The notes: generated by a model from the sequence alone, not told the origin. DNA of 64,000 bases from Metallyticus violacea (GCA_030762175.1 CM060837.1:9442001-9506000), one strand, 5' to 3'. Positions 1-11,570 are shown, counted from the first letter of the stretch. Program-made: numbers and translations.

Positions 1-330
1 AAACATATATCAGCAAAACGGAAAAAATCATTGCTCTACAGTTTAAGGAACACATGAAAAATTTAAAATATGATATGAACACTTAAAGATAAACACAAAC
101 ACATAAACACAATAGCATACCATTTTTGGCCCCCCTCAAAAAAACCAAAAATGCACACACATAAAAATTCCAAAATGAACTAAAACTCTTAAAAGCTCTT
201 CAAAAACCCATATAATTAACAGTGTGGGAAATTATATTCTTAAACAAAAACAAGGAAAATTTATAGTATAACAAATTATTTATGAAGAAATCACTCGAGG
301 AAAATTTAGTTAATTTTGACTTCCAAACAA
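1..330. other. AT-rich stretch, no gene seen
   Basis: Strongly A-rich sequence with short A runs and no open frame of note. It may be the decayed upstream part of the Penelope-like remnant that follows, but I cannot align it to that family with confidence. Confidence 0.4.
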
Positions 331-339
331 GTAACCTTA

Positions 340-1050
340 ACTAAAAATGTTAATTGGAACTTGTTGGACATTAAAATAATGAAGCATCAAGGAAACCTGA
401 AATTTGGAGTATAGAGAAGGAATACACACGCAGAAATTTTAACTCCATAACACAACAAACAAGCAGTGATCAACAGCTTAACACACAGGCTAGTTAACCT
501 ACAAATTAACAAAGAAGAATACTTTATAGAATACAAGCACATATTCAGAACAGCCATTAAAATGGTTTTAAAAATGAACTAGTACACAAAAATGTACAGA
601 AATTCAAGAGGCAAAAACTTATTAAAGAAACCACGACACTTTTAGTAAGAAAAATAAGCTAAATCATCCATGCCGCAAAAAATTTTCAAAATTTTCCAAA
701 AGATTTTAATATCAGGTTGACACCTATAGACAGATTTAATGTTAAAAATCCCCCACATTAGACAATGTTAATGACAGTATTCAACAGGAAAAAAAAGCAG
801 ATATTTACAAAAGTTGTACAGAATGTGAACAGATCTACATTGAAAAAACAAAGAGATACATAGGCACATGGTCATTTCAGGAACATAAAATACAAGCAAA
901 TAGAGAAATTAGCAATAGCATCTCATTTCTGGACAGAAAACTATGACATAGTGAATAAAGCAAACTTATTAAAGTCAGTACAAGGACCTACAGAATTAGC
1001 AACATGGAGAAGAAAATCTACATTTTCTATAGAGACATTTTAATGAATTT
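340..1050 (+). pseudogene. Penelope-like retroelement remnant (RT tail plus GIY-YIG endonuclease)
   Basis: Degenerate plus-strand coding sequence. Near 358-378 the frame reads NLLDIKI, followed by a threonine-rich stretch resembling the end of a Penelope reverse transcriptase (the FLD-x-KI block and the following YRKPT-like block). At about 806-890 it reads YKSCTECEQIYIEKTKRYIG then FQEH. This matches the C-x-x-C, (Y)IG-x-T-x-R and EH signature of the GIY-YIG endonuclease of Penelope-like elements. Stops and frameshifts interrupt both parts, so it is dead. Family assignment rests on motif order; the subfamily is unknown. Confidence 0.6.
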
Positions 1051-1318
1051 TACACTTCCAGGGATGAAAATATAAACTTTAAGTTCATCACACCTCCACC
1101 AGAGCAGAATACACATTCCGACAGCATGAGAAATAATCCAGCAGTCGACGGGTAGCTGAAGATGCAAACAATGATTCGTGAAACTAGTATTACATATTAT
1201 AAACAAGTAAGTGGAGCGATAAGAGAGTGCAGTTCAACTCAATCATATAATGATCTTAATTAACAGTAACTTTATCACTAAATTTATAAATTCTACACAG
1301 CACCATCTTTAGACCATT

Positions 1319-1579
1319 CTGGAAGCTTTTTTTTAACGCCCATTTTTACTACTGAGGCAGATACATGAAATGAAATGATAAATTAGGAATGGATATTTTT
1401 TTTTTAAGGAAGGAAGCATTCTAGACCTAAGTTTAGGATATCTCCCCGGGATTTGCCAGTTATGAGGACTGAGGAAAACCTGGAAAAAAACCCAGTCAGG
1501 GAGAACGGTCCTGGTGGGAATCGAACCCCTGACCTCCCGCTTAACGACCTCTGCCACCCATGGCGGTATCCTGGATGCT
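1319..1579 (-). repeat. SINE-A copy (tRNA-Ser/Leu-like head), minus orientation
   Basis: The head lies at the right end. On the minus strand it carries an A-box-like TGGCAGAGGTCGTTAAG and the B box GGTTCGATTCC. A shared body follows (CCAGGTTTTCCTCAGTCCTC on the minus strand) and the tail reads AACGCCCATTTTTACTACTG on the plus strand. Other copies lie at 33041-33322, 43530-43806 and 63308-63530. Flanks CTGGAAGCT (1319-1327) and CTGGATGCT (1571-1579) look like a slightly diverged 9-bp target-site duplication. Confidence 0.8.
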
Positions 1580-3289
1580 GATAGTGGAACCATGTCCAAG
1601 TAAGTGAAGTAAAATTAGTGAAATTTGAGTGATTTCCTTGTAAAGGGTTGCACTTCTATAATAACTTTTATATTGTTTTTCATCAGCCAGGAAAGTTAGG
1701 CTAAATTCTCTTTCTTCTACCAACTTTCTATACCCGATGTATGGTCTTGAAGATGAATATATTATGAGGCAATGAATACCTCAGCATTTCACAACACTAC
1801 TCCACTATTTAATGAAATCTCACTGTTGACTGCACAATGCAACTGTCCAATTCTGTCTAATTCGCACTAGCTACTGAATAGAAGAGAGGATGGTGCCACT
1901 CCTGCTGCATGGGAAATCTCAGCATTTGAAGAGGGTAGGTCTACCAGTTGGCTGTTGTAAATTGTGGGACTTTCAGCTCTCAGTATGATATCTGTGCAAC
2001 TCATTCAAGTTCTCAGAATTACAACTACAGCTATTACAATGAAAATAAACATGTACCTTATGATGGAAGATGGAAATGTTTTCCTGCTATAGCCACACTT
2101 TTCTGACATCTTTTTGGGAAATTGTCATTTGCACGATACAGTTCATCTTCTAAAACTGAATCAATTTAAAGTTGAAAGCATACAAGGTCATTACTGTTCA
2201 CAAATTGCAGGCAGGTGATCTTGATATTCAATTAAATTTTTGGATATTAACTGAAACATTAATGGTATAGTAATTCATCTATGCTTAATATTCTTTATTG
2301 ATGAAGTATGTATGGTTTCATTTCATGTTATGTGATCATGTTTTGACACAAAATAACAGGTATTTGAATACAGAAAAATTCAATTTTGTAGACAAAACCC
2401 TCTTGCATGACAAAAAAAAAAAAAATATATGTATATGGTGCACACTAAATACAGACATTATTTGTGGGAAAGTTTTAAAAAGTGTACGGAACAAAACCCA
2501 ACACATTAAAAGAACTGAAAGAAAGTGTCACACAAGAAATTGACTCATTTTAGGAAAATAAACTGATGCATGTGAATGGCATTTTTCAGATGCAATTTCA
2601 GTTACAATTTTCAGATTCAGTGGCCACCTTTGCTAATGCTGTGACCAGTGATGTGATTTTCATGAGATGCTGGATTAGTTTTGTGCATCATCTAACAAGT
2701 TCTAATCAGCAAAAGTAGACTGTCAAAGAGTTCACTAAAATTAGCAATTCAACTGTTATCAAATTTGGCAAAAATATCATATTTCTTAACTTCAATCCAT
2801 TTCAAGTTTGTAAAGAAAAGCAATCAATGACTGATATTTATGATGTGTTGTATTTTGTGTTGATTTGTTCAGTCAGAAATAAACTACAACTAACTTTCAT
2901 TCTAAAAAAGTTTTCTTTCATTTCATTATTTTTATGCAATGTTTTCAAATTTCAGTTCAGATTAATTGCATTTCAAATTACAAGAGTTTGGGTAAATGGA
3001 GCTCCTATATTCTGTCACCAAATCAGTAATTCAAATTCCATATACCAATATTAGTTTTGTCTTCTAGACATATTTTTGTGAATGTATTTTCACTGCATTT
3101 CCTGATATCCTGCACAAATTATTATTATATTATTAGCTTGTCTCATAAGAAATGTCACTTTTAAGGTACTGTGCTTTGTAAGACTTTAGTGATTTTCTTT
3201 TGATAGCAATGGTATTTACAGGATGTCATTGTTATTATTGTGTATATTGTAAGCAGTTTCAATCGTCAGTTGTTAATACATAATCATAA
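1580..3289. other. AT-rich non-coding stretch, nothing recognised
   Basis: About 1.7 kb with short spurious frames (for example 2298-2543 and 2827-3054 plus) that carry no recognisable domain and no splice context. I see no repeat family shared with the rest of the window. Confidence 0.5.
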
Positions 3290-4150
3290 AATGGAGGTTA
3301 TAAAATTTGAGATTACAGTGCTGCTACAAATATCAAGTGGAGGGAGAAGGTGTCATTAGTGAGTGTATAGTACAACAATGATTCCAGCATTTCAATAATG
3401 AAGAAGAAAATACTAAAGACTTACCATGTTCTGGAAGGTTTAAGGTATTATGACATATTGATAATACATGCAGAGTTTTGGAAGAAAATCTGCAAAAAAG
3501 TACTTGTAGGCTATCAAAAGAACTTGGTATTTCAAAGGATACCAACATCACCACATTAAGATATTTAAAAATTATCAGAAGTGTCATGTGTGGTGAAAAA
3601 TAGTTATATTATCATAACCTTGACACTTTGAAACAGTGGCTCGATCTCTGCCAGCCAGCCAAATTCATTACTAACAAACTCTGTTTGACTCCAAAGTAAT
3701 GTTATGAGTCTGGTGAAATGTTGAAGATATGATTCACTAGGTGTCTGTTCCAAACAGGTGTGCAGTTAATGCAAATCTTTACTCTCAGACACTGAAATGA
3801 GTTCCTGAAGTTTTGAGACATAGATCCCTGGCATTAGTAATTCAAAATACAGTTCTCTTCCAGCAGGACAATGCAAGACCCCATAATTCCACTGGAACAA
3901 CCATAAAATATTCAGGAATTGGACGGGATTGAACTGCTACCATACCCAGCATGTAGTCCTGATCTTGCACTTCTGATTAGCATCTGTTTCAATCCATGGT
4001 CAATTTCCTGCATAGAAGAAATTTAAAAAATATTGAAGACATGGAAGTGGGTATCACTAAATTCTTCTCATTGAAATCCAGAAAGTGGTATCATGGTGGG
4101 ATAACAAACCTTGCTGAAAGATAGCTTAAGACAATAGAATCTAATGGCCT
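3290..4150 (+). pseudogene. mariner transposase relic
   Basis: Read across several frames on the plus strand. The N-terminal half shows VQQ-FQHFNNEEENTKDLPCSGR, with a stop in place of the tryptophan, resembling the mariner W-F-x-R-F...SGRP block. A helix-turn-helix-like KELGISKDTN follows. The catalytic half shows QQDNARPHNS at 3861-3890 and, downstream, CSPDLA, equivalent to the HDNAPAH and YSPDLAPSD blocks. The C-terminal piece resembles NLAERWLKTIESNG. Many stops and frameshifts; not functional. Length is close to a full ~345-residue mariner transposase. Confidence 0.8.
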
Positions 4151-4253
4151 TTACTTTTAAGATTAGTTTCATTTCTTGTCAAAATCTATTTCAAATAAAA
4201 GTTTTGCTTGAAAACTGATATACTTATGATAGTATATATATTTCATTATGTTA

Positions 4254-4515
4254 TATAAGCCAGTCTTGGTGGTAACCATACTTGTCTTGTAGACTCAAAA
4301 TCTCAGGTTCAATTTTGGTTGTAAAAATCCTAAATATGACTTCCTTCTGAAAGTAAGTAAAGCTATGGATCCCATTTTGTAGATTTACAGCTTGAAAAAG
4401 AACCTGAAACCTAAAAGAAGAAGCCTCTGAGCAAAATTTATCAGTCATTTCATGTCCTGAATTGAATGGAACGCTGATGACTTGAGATGTTAAAAAGCAT
4501 ATGTAAATAAACCAA
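4254..4515 (+). repeat. SINE-B copy (tRNA-like head), diverged
   Basis: The head starts CAGTCTTGGTGGTAACCATA with a decayed B box (TCAGGTTCAATTTTGG). The body has GTAAAAATCCTAAATATGAC and CCTCTGAGCAAAATTTATC and ends at GAGATGTTAAAAAGC followed by an A/T-rich tail. Same family as the copies at 17684-17965, 30320-30596, 56012-56310 and 59096-59325. This is the most diverged near-full copy. Confidence 0.75.
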
Positions 4516-4523
4516 GTCAGCAA

Positions 4524-5619
4524 ACTGCTTTGTATATAAGAACTGAAGGTTTATTTTGCTGAACTCTGTTCAGGATCTCTGGTGATCCATCTGATTAGAG
4601 CATGATGATCCCAATTTCTAATGCAAACTCACTCATACATTGTGCTTGAATGTAGAAAATCATGAGGAGGATAAGGGTGAGGGTACAGCAGTTTTTGGTA
4701 TAATTAGGAGGAAAAATTATAGCATCTCAAAGGAGAGTATTATGTTGTTCCAAGTTCAATATTCTGATAAAGTTCTGATCATAAATCCCATCCTAAATCA
4801 TAAAGTTCTGATATTATAATCCCAGATTTTGCTAAATTCACAATAATTTTAAATTCCAAGACATTTTCACTGTGTATGTTTTTGTTTATGGATAAATTGC
4901 CAAATTTCCCCAAAAGCTTAATATAAGGACATTAATGTTATGCCCACACAGCAACTTTATGAAGCCTAGCTTCCCATCATAAATGCGTATTGAGCTTTTT
5001 GTGTGTTTGATATCCACTCCAGCTATGGCAGTGACTACGCAGATCACTTACAGTGGATTATTCCTATACTGATAAGTTTGTTTGGATATAAGTTGACTAA
5101 TATTGAAGAGATAAGGTGATAGCTGGGGGTTAATCAAACAAACAGCAATGAGTAGATAGCAGCCTTCAGATCTGAGTTACGTTTAGGGCAATGTGTGTTG
5201 TGTCATTGTATAATGGCTATCTAAAATAAATAAATTACAGCAAAAACTATTATTTAAATCAATGCTTACGTACATTCTTAGTTTCACAAGGAAAATAAAC
5301 ATCTGCATGTTGAATGTGTCCATATCCATCATATTGCTTTCTCTATAATCTTAAAGAATGTTAAATAAGTTTTTTTTAAAGTAAATCATTCACTGTACAC
5401 CTGACAGATTGGTGGCTATGGATGGAGTCAAGGGTCCACCACTAAGATACTGAAACCAAAATGCAAAATAAGGATGGTGTCTGTAAGAAAATAGGTTGCA
5501 GTCATCAGCAAAGTGTTATTCTGGTTTATTATTTGGAGAGCAGTCACAACAACAGGCTATTAGAATAGAATAAAAAATTTATTTTAATCTTTTATTACAA
5601 AACATATAACAAATATTTA
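4524..5619. other. AT-rich non-coding stretch, nothing recognised
   Basis: Intron- or intergenic-like sequence without shared repeat motifs, long frames or RNA-gene signals that I can support. Confidence 0.5.
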
Positions 5620-6325
5620 TACATTGCTTATAATTAAGACTGACCCAATTTTACTTGAGGTCCTTACATGTCATAGCTGCATGGTCTGCAACATGAGTAA
5701 GAACCCAATTTTACCTACTGCTTCTCTCTTCATTTTCCTAATCCACGTGCCTCTTACTCTTCCTAAATACTCCTCCTTTCTCATCAACATTTTTCTTGCT
5801 ACAATATTGCTTTCCATTTTATTCCATTTTGGATCCCATATGCTCCCTCTCCAGTTTCCTTGTTTCTTTGCACTATAATTTACAATCAGCTTCATTATTA
5901 AAAGGAAGCAACTACTGCCTATTACATCTTTTAATACTTTAAAATTAATAAGATTCTCATCCACCCCTTCAATACACAATATATAGTCTTGGCACTTTGC
6001 ATCTTTGCATTTACAAATATAAATTCATCTTCTAAATCTTCCCCTCTTGCTTCATTACACGTAACAAATTGTTAACTTTACAAAATTGTAACAGATTTTA
6101 CCCTCCTTGTTTTCCCTCGTAAGTGATACATCTTTCTCCCATCCACTGTCACTCTCCACTTTCACTATTTTTTTTTCCTCACCTATTCTTGCATTCAAAT
6201 CCCCACTAGTATAAATTCCACACTTGAATAAACAGGCTATTATTATACATTCAAGGAGAAATATTGCAGCAAGTTGAGATAAGGTGTGCTTGCTTTTTCT
6301 TAAGGACAATTCTTCAAGCCACAAT
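5620..6325 (-). pseudogene. non-LTR retrotransposon (LINE) endonuclease-domain relic
   Basis: The minus strand carries two offset frames. The first (6324 to 6055) contains SGDLNARIGEE at about 6209-6177, the APE-type endonuclease block usually seen as GDFNARIG. The second (5979 to 5671) reads DENLINFKVLKDVIGSSCFL then LIMKLIV, resembling the terminal SDHxPL block with histidine lost. A lysine/arginine-rich linker follows. Reverse transcriptase is not visible downstream. Truncated and frameshifted. Confidence 0.6.
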
Positions 6326-7793
6326 TCTTATATGTTCCAATGACTGAAGGTTTGAATTGCTGGAATGCTCTGATTACCCTCCAATTACTCTCAGTGATTT
6401 CAGCCGTTTCCAAAATGAAAGAATGTCTTCAAGGGAAGAAATTTCCATTGTATTAAGAAGGAATGGAGGCTATAAACAAATGGTTTTTAGAGGTTGGACA
6501 ACCTTTCTCTCAGGAAGCTGTAGAAATGTTTGAGAATCACCATGGAAAGTGCATAAGTCCTCAAGAAAAGCAAGCAAAAATAAAAGTTGTAGATCAAATA
6601 GAAATTTGCAGAGTGATGCATAGAAATCAACCGTCATATAAACATTGTGCAGAGCAGAAAGCAAAATGTACAGCTCCAAAGGGAACAGTTATGTGATAGC
6701 GGTGAACTGAAAGAGAATTTTTAAGCAATTACTAAAAATTATCATTATTTATTGCTCCTGCCATTTTTTGAACATGTCTATTGCACTTTATTTTTTTCTT
6801 AATTATAATAACTATGAATAATTGTGCAAACAATTGTTAAAAATTATGACTGTATTGTTATAATTGCTTCTTTTTTTCTTTGTAGTGCAAGATCTATTGT
6901 AGCATTTTCTCATCTTTGAAGTTTCTTTCTTCTTGTAAACAGCGATTGTCAGCTCATGTTCTGGAATATCATGAGCTGTCAAAGATCTCTACAAGGTTGA
7001 ACAAGTTGTGGGGAACTGTCCCAATGATATTGATAACATACTTTGATATACTAAAGAAATGGGCTTACATCTTTTGTGCATAATCTATTTTCTTCATCTT
7101 CCTGTGCTTGCTTTAGGCATTGTTGCCCATTACAGCTCCTGTCATTGGCTCTATTTTTACTCAAATTTCCAATACTTCTTTTCCCTGTATGATTCATTAA
7201 TAACTTTTGGAAACCTTTCATAAATCATTCTTTGCAAGTTCTTCAAAGCAGACTGTGAGCACTGGCTACCAGGAACTTGTTTGTCCACCATACAGTCCAA
7301 ATTTTGCCTACAGCTCCTATTATCTTTTCCTAAGCTGAAATCTCACCTTCAAGGACAGAGACTCTATAATGATAATGGGTAGAAGGTTTTCCACTATTTT
7401 TCAAATTTTCTTGATTATTATATATAAAACTTTAATCAGATTTGTGAAAAATACAATGAAGTAAAGGGAGATTATGTTAAAAATTATACCTATATTTTTA
7501 TTCTATTACTTACCTACACGAATTGACAGAAGAGACTTGTCATTGATTATTTTCAAAGAAAGCTTGGCAAATTTTCAATTGAGAACCTTAATTCATTATT
7601 GGGTTACCTCAAGATATTATCATAAAAACTGAACTGACTTCATTGGTGAATTATTTTTTCTTTTCATATAGTTCTCAACCATGTTTTCAAATGCTTAAAA
7701 GCCTCAAAAAAAGAATGTTAAATTACAAAAAAAAGAAAGAAAGAAAAGAAGGATGAGTCTAATTGTAAAATTAAAATTGTTTTAAATTTTCAG
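6326..7793 (+). other. Probable intron 5' of the 7794-7868 exon
   Basis: AT-rich sequence ending in TTTAAATTTTCAG, a usable 3' splice site. It contains a 77-codon plus-strand frame at 6463-6696 with no recognised domain. If the downstream exon is real, this stretch is intronic, but I cannot find the upstream exon in the window. Confidence 0.4.
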
Positions 7794-7868
7794 ATATTAG
7801 AACTGCGCCAGCGTAATGCAGAACTGCAGCGTCAGCTAGTGATTACTGGGCTGGTCGCACCAAATCAG
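7794..7868 (+). CDS. Candidate single internal exon, coiled-coil protein
   Basis: A 75-bp segment between a T-rich tract ending in CAG and a strong donor GTAAGT. Only one of the three forward frames is open; the other two hit stops. That frame reads ILELRQRNAELQRQL then VITGLVAPNQ: a Leu/Arg/Gln-rich heptad-like helix followed by a short non-helical piece. The length is a multiple of three, so a phase-0/phase-0 cassette exon is possible. Local base composition is higher in GC than the flanks. I do not recognise the protein. It is the only segment in the window that looks like host coding sequence rather than transposon relic. Confidence 0.5.
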
Positions 7869-8119
7869 GTAAGTCAATCATACAGTTTTTGTTAAATGCA
7901 TTGACAACCCCCCTTCCAAATGTATATAACATTTAAAAAAGGAAATAGATTAAAGAAAGATGAAAAATAGTATTTGAATGGAGGGGAGTTGGAGATAGTG
8001 AAAGAATTTGATTATTTAGGAGTGAGCTTATATAGTAATGGAGGCTGGGAAGCATATGATAAGGGAAATTAGCTGTGAAAGTGCCGGAAACTGAGTGACG
8101 CGGATGCTTCCAGAGGTTG
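7869..8119 (+). other. Start of intron after the candidate exon
   Basis: Begins GTAAGTCAATCA and becomes AT-rich at once; nothing else is recognised before the Tc1 relic. Confidence 0.4.
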
Positions 8120-8990
8120 GTTTTTAAGAATGGAATGCTGCATACAGTGCCGGGGGAATACTTTTAGAAAGTGGGTTAAAACATGCTGTAGCCGCTTCTT
8201 CGAGGCTAGCAAATCGGCGATAGATATACCGAAACCTCTCAAGATCTGAAGGTGGAATGAGGCAATTACGATGCATGGTTTCGATTACGGCCGCACACGG
8301 TCGTAATTGCCTCATTCCACCTTCAGATCTTGAGAGGTTTCGGTATATTTCCTCAGGCGATTCTAGACACCCAATTACATAGATGTTGAATAAGATGTAC
8401 GTCGGGGATTCGAGCTAAGCAATCAACACACGAACGAGCATTGTCATGTATTAATATTAAGTGATATCCAATAAAGAAAGAAAAGCACATGGTTGAGAAG
8501 GATCTCGTCGATGTAGCTGTCAGCATCCAGATTACCTTTCTCGACTATCCTTCCGAGTATCCGTCGATATGCCAGCCTCCCCTCCCCTTTGAGATATTGT
8601 GCACCCTCAGACTCTTTTGCCTAACGTCTGGAGGTCTCAGTTGAACTTGCAGAACAACACACTGCTCTACAGTCCATGCTGACAAGCGGTTTCGTGTTAT
8701 CCGGTCACTTACGGTCCTCAAGAATATCGCCGTGATTGTGGGTTCTTCCTTGAAGACATCGCTGAACGCTCCTCCCTCTCACTGCACATGCTGCAGTCTA
8801 TTACGAGCTCAACTGCTGTTATAGAGAAACCTGTCATCTCGGGGCCAAGTTTTCTTTTTCTGCCAGATCCAGGTCTCCTGGATTGGAACCCAGGGGCGAA
8901 GCTCTATTAAGGTTGTAATGCGAGTCTACCGCATTTAAACTAGTGCACATTAGTTGTCAGGAGGAGCTGAAGGGAGCCATTGTAACCGTT
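8120..8990 (-). pseudogene. Tc1-like transposase relic
   Basis: Minus-strand fragments in order: RPGSGRKRKLG (about 8880-8845), HDNARSCVD (about 8450-8420, the HDNARSH catalytic block), then RIPDVHLIQHLCNW (the SPDLNPIEHxW block). A C-terminal open piece follows down to a stop at 8124. Frames shift and stops occur between the blocks. The C-terminal end is rearranged by the 48-bp-arm palindrome at 8224-8348. Confidence 0.65.
8224..8348. repeat. Perfect hairpin: 48-bp arms, 29-nt loop
   Basis: Positions 8224-8271 and 8301-8348 are exact reverse complements over all 48 bp; the loop is 8272-8300. Pairing stops at both ends (8223 G against 8349 T). The palindrome lies inside the C-terminal part of the Tc1-like relic, so one arm is probably a fold-back duplication of the other. 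The exact match in otherwise eroded sequence implies a recent event. Confidence 0.95.
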
Positions 8991-9235
8991 ATCATTGGCT
9001 CTACTTGTGCAAAAAACAACGGGAAATAAAAAAATTCATTCCGCCTCACTTCTACTAATTATTACCATTAATATTATAATACTATCATTAGTTTCATGTG
9101 TAGTTATTAAAATATCATATTGCATATAAATACATCATACTCGTGATGGGTTAATATTCATTTCCTCGCTCTGGTTAAACAATTGAAGATATCTACCTGT
9201 CTCTATGTGTAAAAAATGTGTTTTTTTTCATTCTT

Positions 9236-9352
9236 TTATTTAATGGATTAATGCCCGCTTTTTGCTGCTGAGGCATCACAAGCGGTAGACACTGATAATG
9301 ATAGGAGGAAATTATAAATTGGGAAAGGATGATTTTTAAGGAAGGAAGTGTA
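9236..9352 (-). repeat. SINE-A fragment (3' half)
   Basis: Plus-strand text ATGCCCGCTTTTTGCTGCTG, then GGTAGACACTGATAATGATA and TAAATTGGGAAAGGATGATT, matches the SINE-A tail half. The tRNA-like head is missing; a mariner relic begins soon after. Confidence 0.7.
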
Positions 9353-9419
9353 AATTAATCCTTTTTTTAATGAAGAAATGAAATCCATGGGAGAATTTTG
9401 CTTATATTGGGTGACGCGT

Positions 9420-10115
9420 GTTTTTCCTACCAAACCGTTCGACTTTGGGTAAATGACATTAAGCCTAGCAGAACAAGCATCGAAGATGCACCACGTCCTG
9501 GAGCTCCAAAATCATCCATGAAGCCAGAAATTTTCGATAAAAGTCGATGATATTGTTTTGGCTGACGGACGAGTTAGCATAGGTCACGGGCATCTCAGAT
9601 GAGCAGGTTCGTTTTATTTTTATTTTACACAATCAATTACACATGTAAAAACTTTGCGCAAGATGGGTGTCCGCTCACTCCGGAGCAAATGCGAAATCGC
9701 ATGTGAGCATTGGCCGACTGTTAGCAAATGTTTAAGAAGAATCGTACGAATGTTTTATAGCGTTTTGAACGAAACAGCAGTGTAACAATGGTGAACTGCA
9801 CGAGGCGATCCGGCTCCAAAAAATGCGAAATGCCCTCCATTCCGTTGAAAGGTGACGGCTGCATTCTTTTGGGGGGGGGGGGAGACGCAAAAGAAATTCT
9901 ATTGATTTACTATTTCAGGAAATACTGAATACTAGGCATCACTTTTGGATAGACTAAGACAGCGGAAAATGTCCGCAAATGGCCAGATGGTGTTGTTTCT
10001 CCATGACAATGGGCCGGTGCATTCAAACCGCTTATTTCAGGATAAATTTATCGAAGTACGATTAAAAATGCTTCCGCATTCACCTGATTAAGCTCCTAAA
10101 ACGCAACTGAACATA
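9420..10115 (+). pseudogene. mariner transposase relic
   Basis: Plus-strand blocks in order: RTSIEDAPRPGAPKS near 9469-9513, VRSLRSKCEIACEHWPTVSK, SLLDRLRQRKM, and FLHDNGPVHSN at about 9997-10026 (second catalytic Asp block), then MLPHSPD with a stop before the next residues. Several frameshifts plus a poly-G run at 9872-9882. The N-terminal helix-turn-helix part is poorly preserved. Confidence 0.75.
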
Positions 10116-10559
10116 AACACAGAACTTTGCACTTATGTTACTGTATGAAAGCGTTCACAATGAATTATGTAAACGCAAACGTGAACTTGAAAGTTTGCAA
10201 AGTACGAACTTCGCACTCCCGCTTAGGCGATGGGGCTGTACCACATGCCGCTTTAACTATCTGACCGGGTTTGAACACTTCGAGATTACAAAAATAGTTG
10301 GATGAGAATCGTTTGATGAATAATTGTTTCGTACCAAGAACATCGTTGTCTTTATGAGAAGCACGACAAATACAGGGGAATCTAAAATCCTTCGTAGGTT
10401 TCGCGGGTCTATAGAACAAAAACCATGGCAGATATAGCGGAAACGCTGAGTGTGTCTCCAAGTTTGCATTGGTAATAGGCGCCATGGCGCAGTTAAAGAT
10501 TTAGCCATGAAGGGCAGTCACAGCGGAAACACGCCTTTCACTAGTGCACATAAATGTCT
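10116..10559. other. Unresolved stretch with a minus-strand open frame
   Basis: The minus strand is open for 106 codons at 10485-10165, with a second overlapping frame. No motif I recognise. It sits between two transposon relics, so it is more likely repeat-derived than a gene. Confidence 0.3.
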
Positions 10560-11570
10560 GCGTGTTAGTTCGTACAAAACATTAACAAGAACCACCTACA
10601 GGTGAAACAATTCGTGCATGAAACGACTGGCAGTTTGTGTGATGAGCAACGTACAGACCGGCCAAGAGTCGGTTGAGACCGCTGAACGTGTGTGAGAAGC
10701 TTTGTCAGGAGCTCTAAAAAGTCGACACGTCGCGCGGGCTAGGAATTACAGATTCCGCAGTGTTTGACGTCACGACTTAAAGTGAAACAATGCCGGATAC
10801 AGCTGCGCAATTGTCATGTTTAATTCTGTGTTGATTTTCAAGAGCGGCTAGAAGAAGACGGTTTTGCTGAGAAATTGACCATTAGTGACGAGGCCAGGTT
10901 TCACGTATCGGCAAAGTGATACGTCACAATGTACGCATTTGAGGCACGGTAAAACGTAATATTGCGGTAGAACACGATCGTGATTCCCCTAAAAGCAATG
11001 TGTTTTGTGCTGTTTCTTCGTCAAAAGTTTACGCCCACGACCCACGGCTTTACTTCCCTTCCGAAGGAAGCCATACTTAGGATTTTTACGCCCGAAAAAA
11101 TCCATCGATCTTGGCCGGGTTTGAACTCACGACCTTGGGTTTACAAGGCAATTATGGTTACCATTAAATCACCAGGACCGACGCTGATAGCCAAAACTTG
11201 GTATGTCAGCAAGATGGGGCTCCGCCTCATTTTCATCATTACGTCCATGGGTACCTCAATGCAAATTCATCGTCGTTAGTGTTTGGACGTGCCACTAGAG
11301 ATGACTCTCCTGTCTTCTGTGGTCTCCACAATCACCTGACCTAACACCATGTGATTTTTTCTTATGTCAAAGATTGTGTGTTCATGCCGTCTTTGCCACA
11401 TGATTTAGCACAGCTGCGAGAGAGGATCACACATGCAGACGCTGGTACCGACCGTCAGATGTTGGGATGTGTATGACAAGAGCTTGACTACCGGATTGAT
11501 GTCTTCCGCGTTACGTTTGGAACAGCTGTAAGATATGTAGGAAACTTGGAGAGATACTCTATCCACTGAT
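10560..11570 (+). pseudogene. Tc1/mariner-superfamily transposase relic interrupted by a SINE
   Basis: Plus-strand blocks in order: ETGSVCDEQRTDRPRVG; KKSTRRAG-ELQIPQ; QERLEEDGFAEKLTISDEAR, containing the first catalytic Asp; EHDRDSPKSNVFCAVSS; then, after a SINE-B insertion at about 11029-11190, QQDGAPPHFHHYVHGYLN (from about 11207), YVKDCVFMPSLPHDLAQLRE and ELDYRIDVFRVT. This is the arthropod group in which the third block is usually followed by FLWGYVKD. Nearly full length apart from the insert, but with many stops. Confidence 0.8.
11029..11190 (-). repeat. SINE-B fragment nested in a transposase relic
   Basis: Minus orientation. On the minus strand it has the head GGTAACCATAATTGCCTTG and B box GAGTTCAAACCCGG, then AAATCCTAAGTATGGCTTCC and GGAAGGGAAGTAAAGCCGTG. 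The 3' part of the family is missing. Transposase coding resumes directly on both sides, so this insertion is younger than the host element. Confidence 0.8.

Noticed and set aside
6463..6696. 77-codon plus frame as an exon of the 7794 gene
   Set aside because: No usable donor at its end; it terminates in TGA and has no matching pattern to the exon.
10165..10485. 106-codon minus-strand gene
   Set aside because: No recognisable domain, overlapping alternative frames, and flanked by transposon relics; kept only as unresolved sequence.
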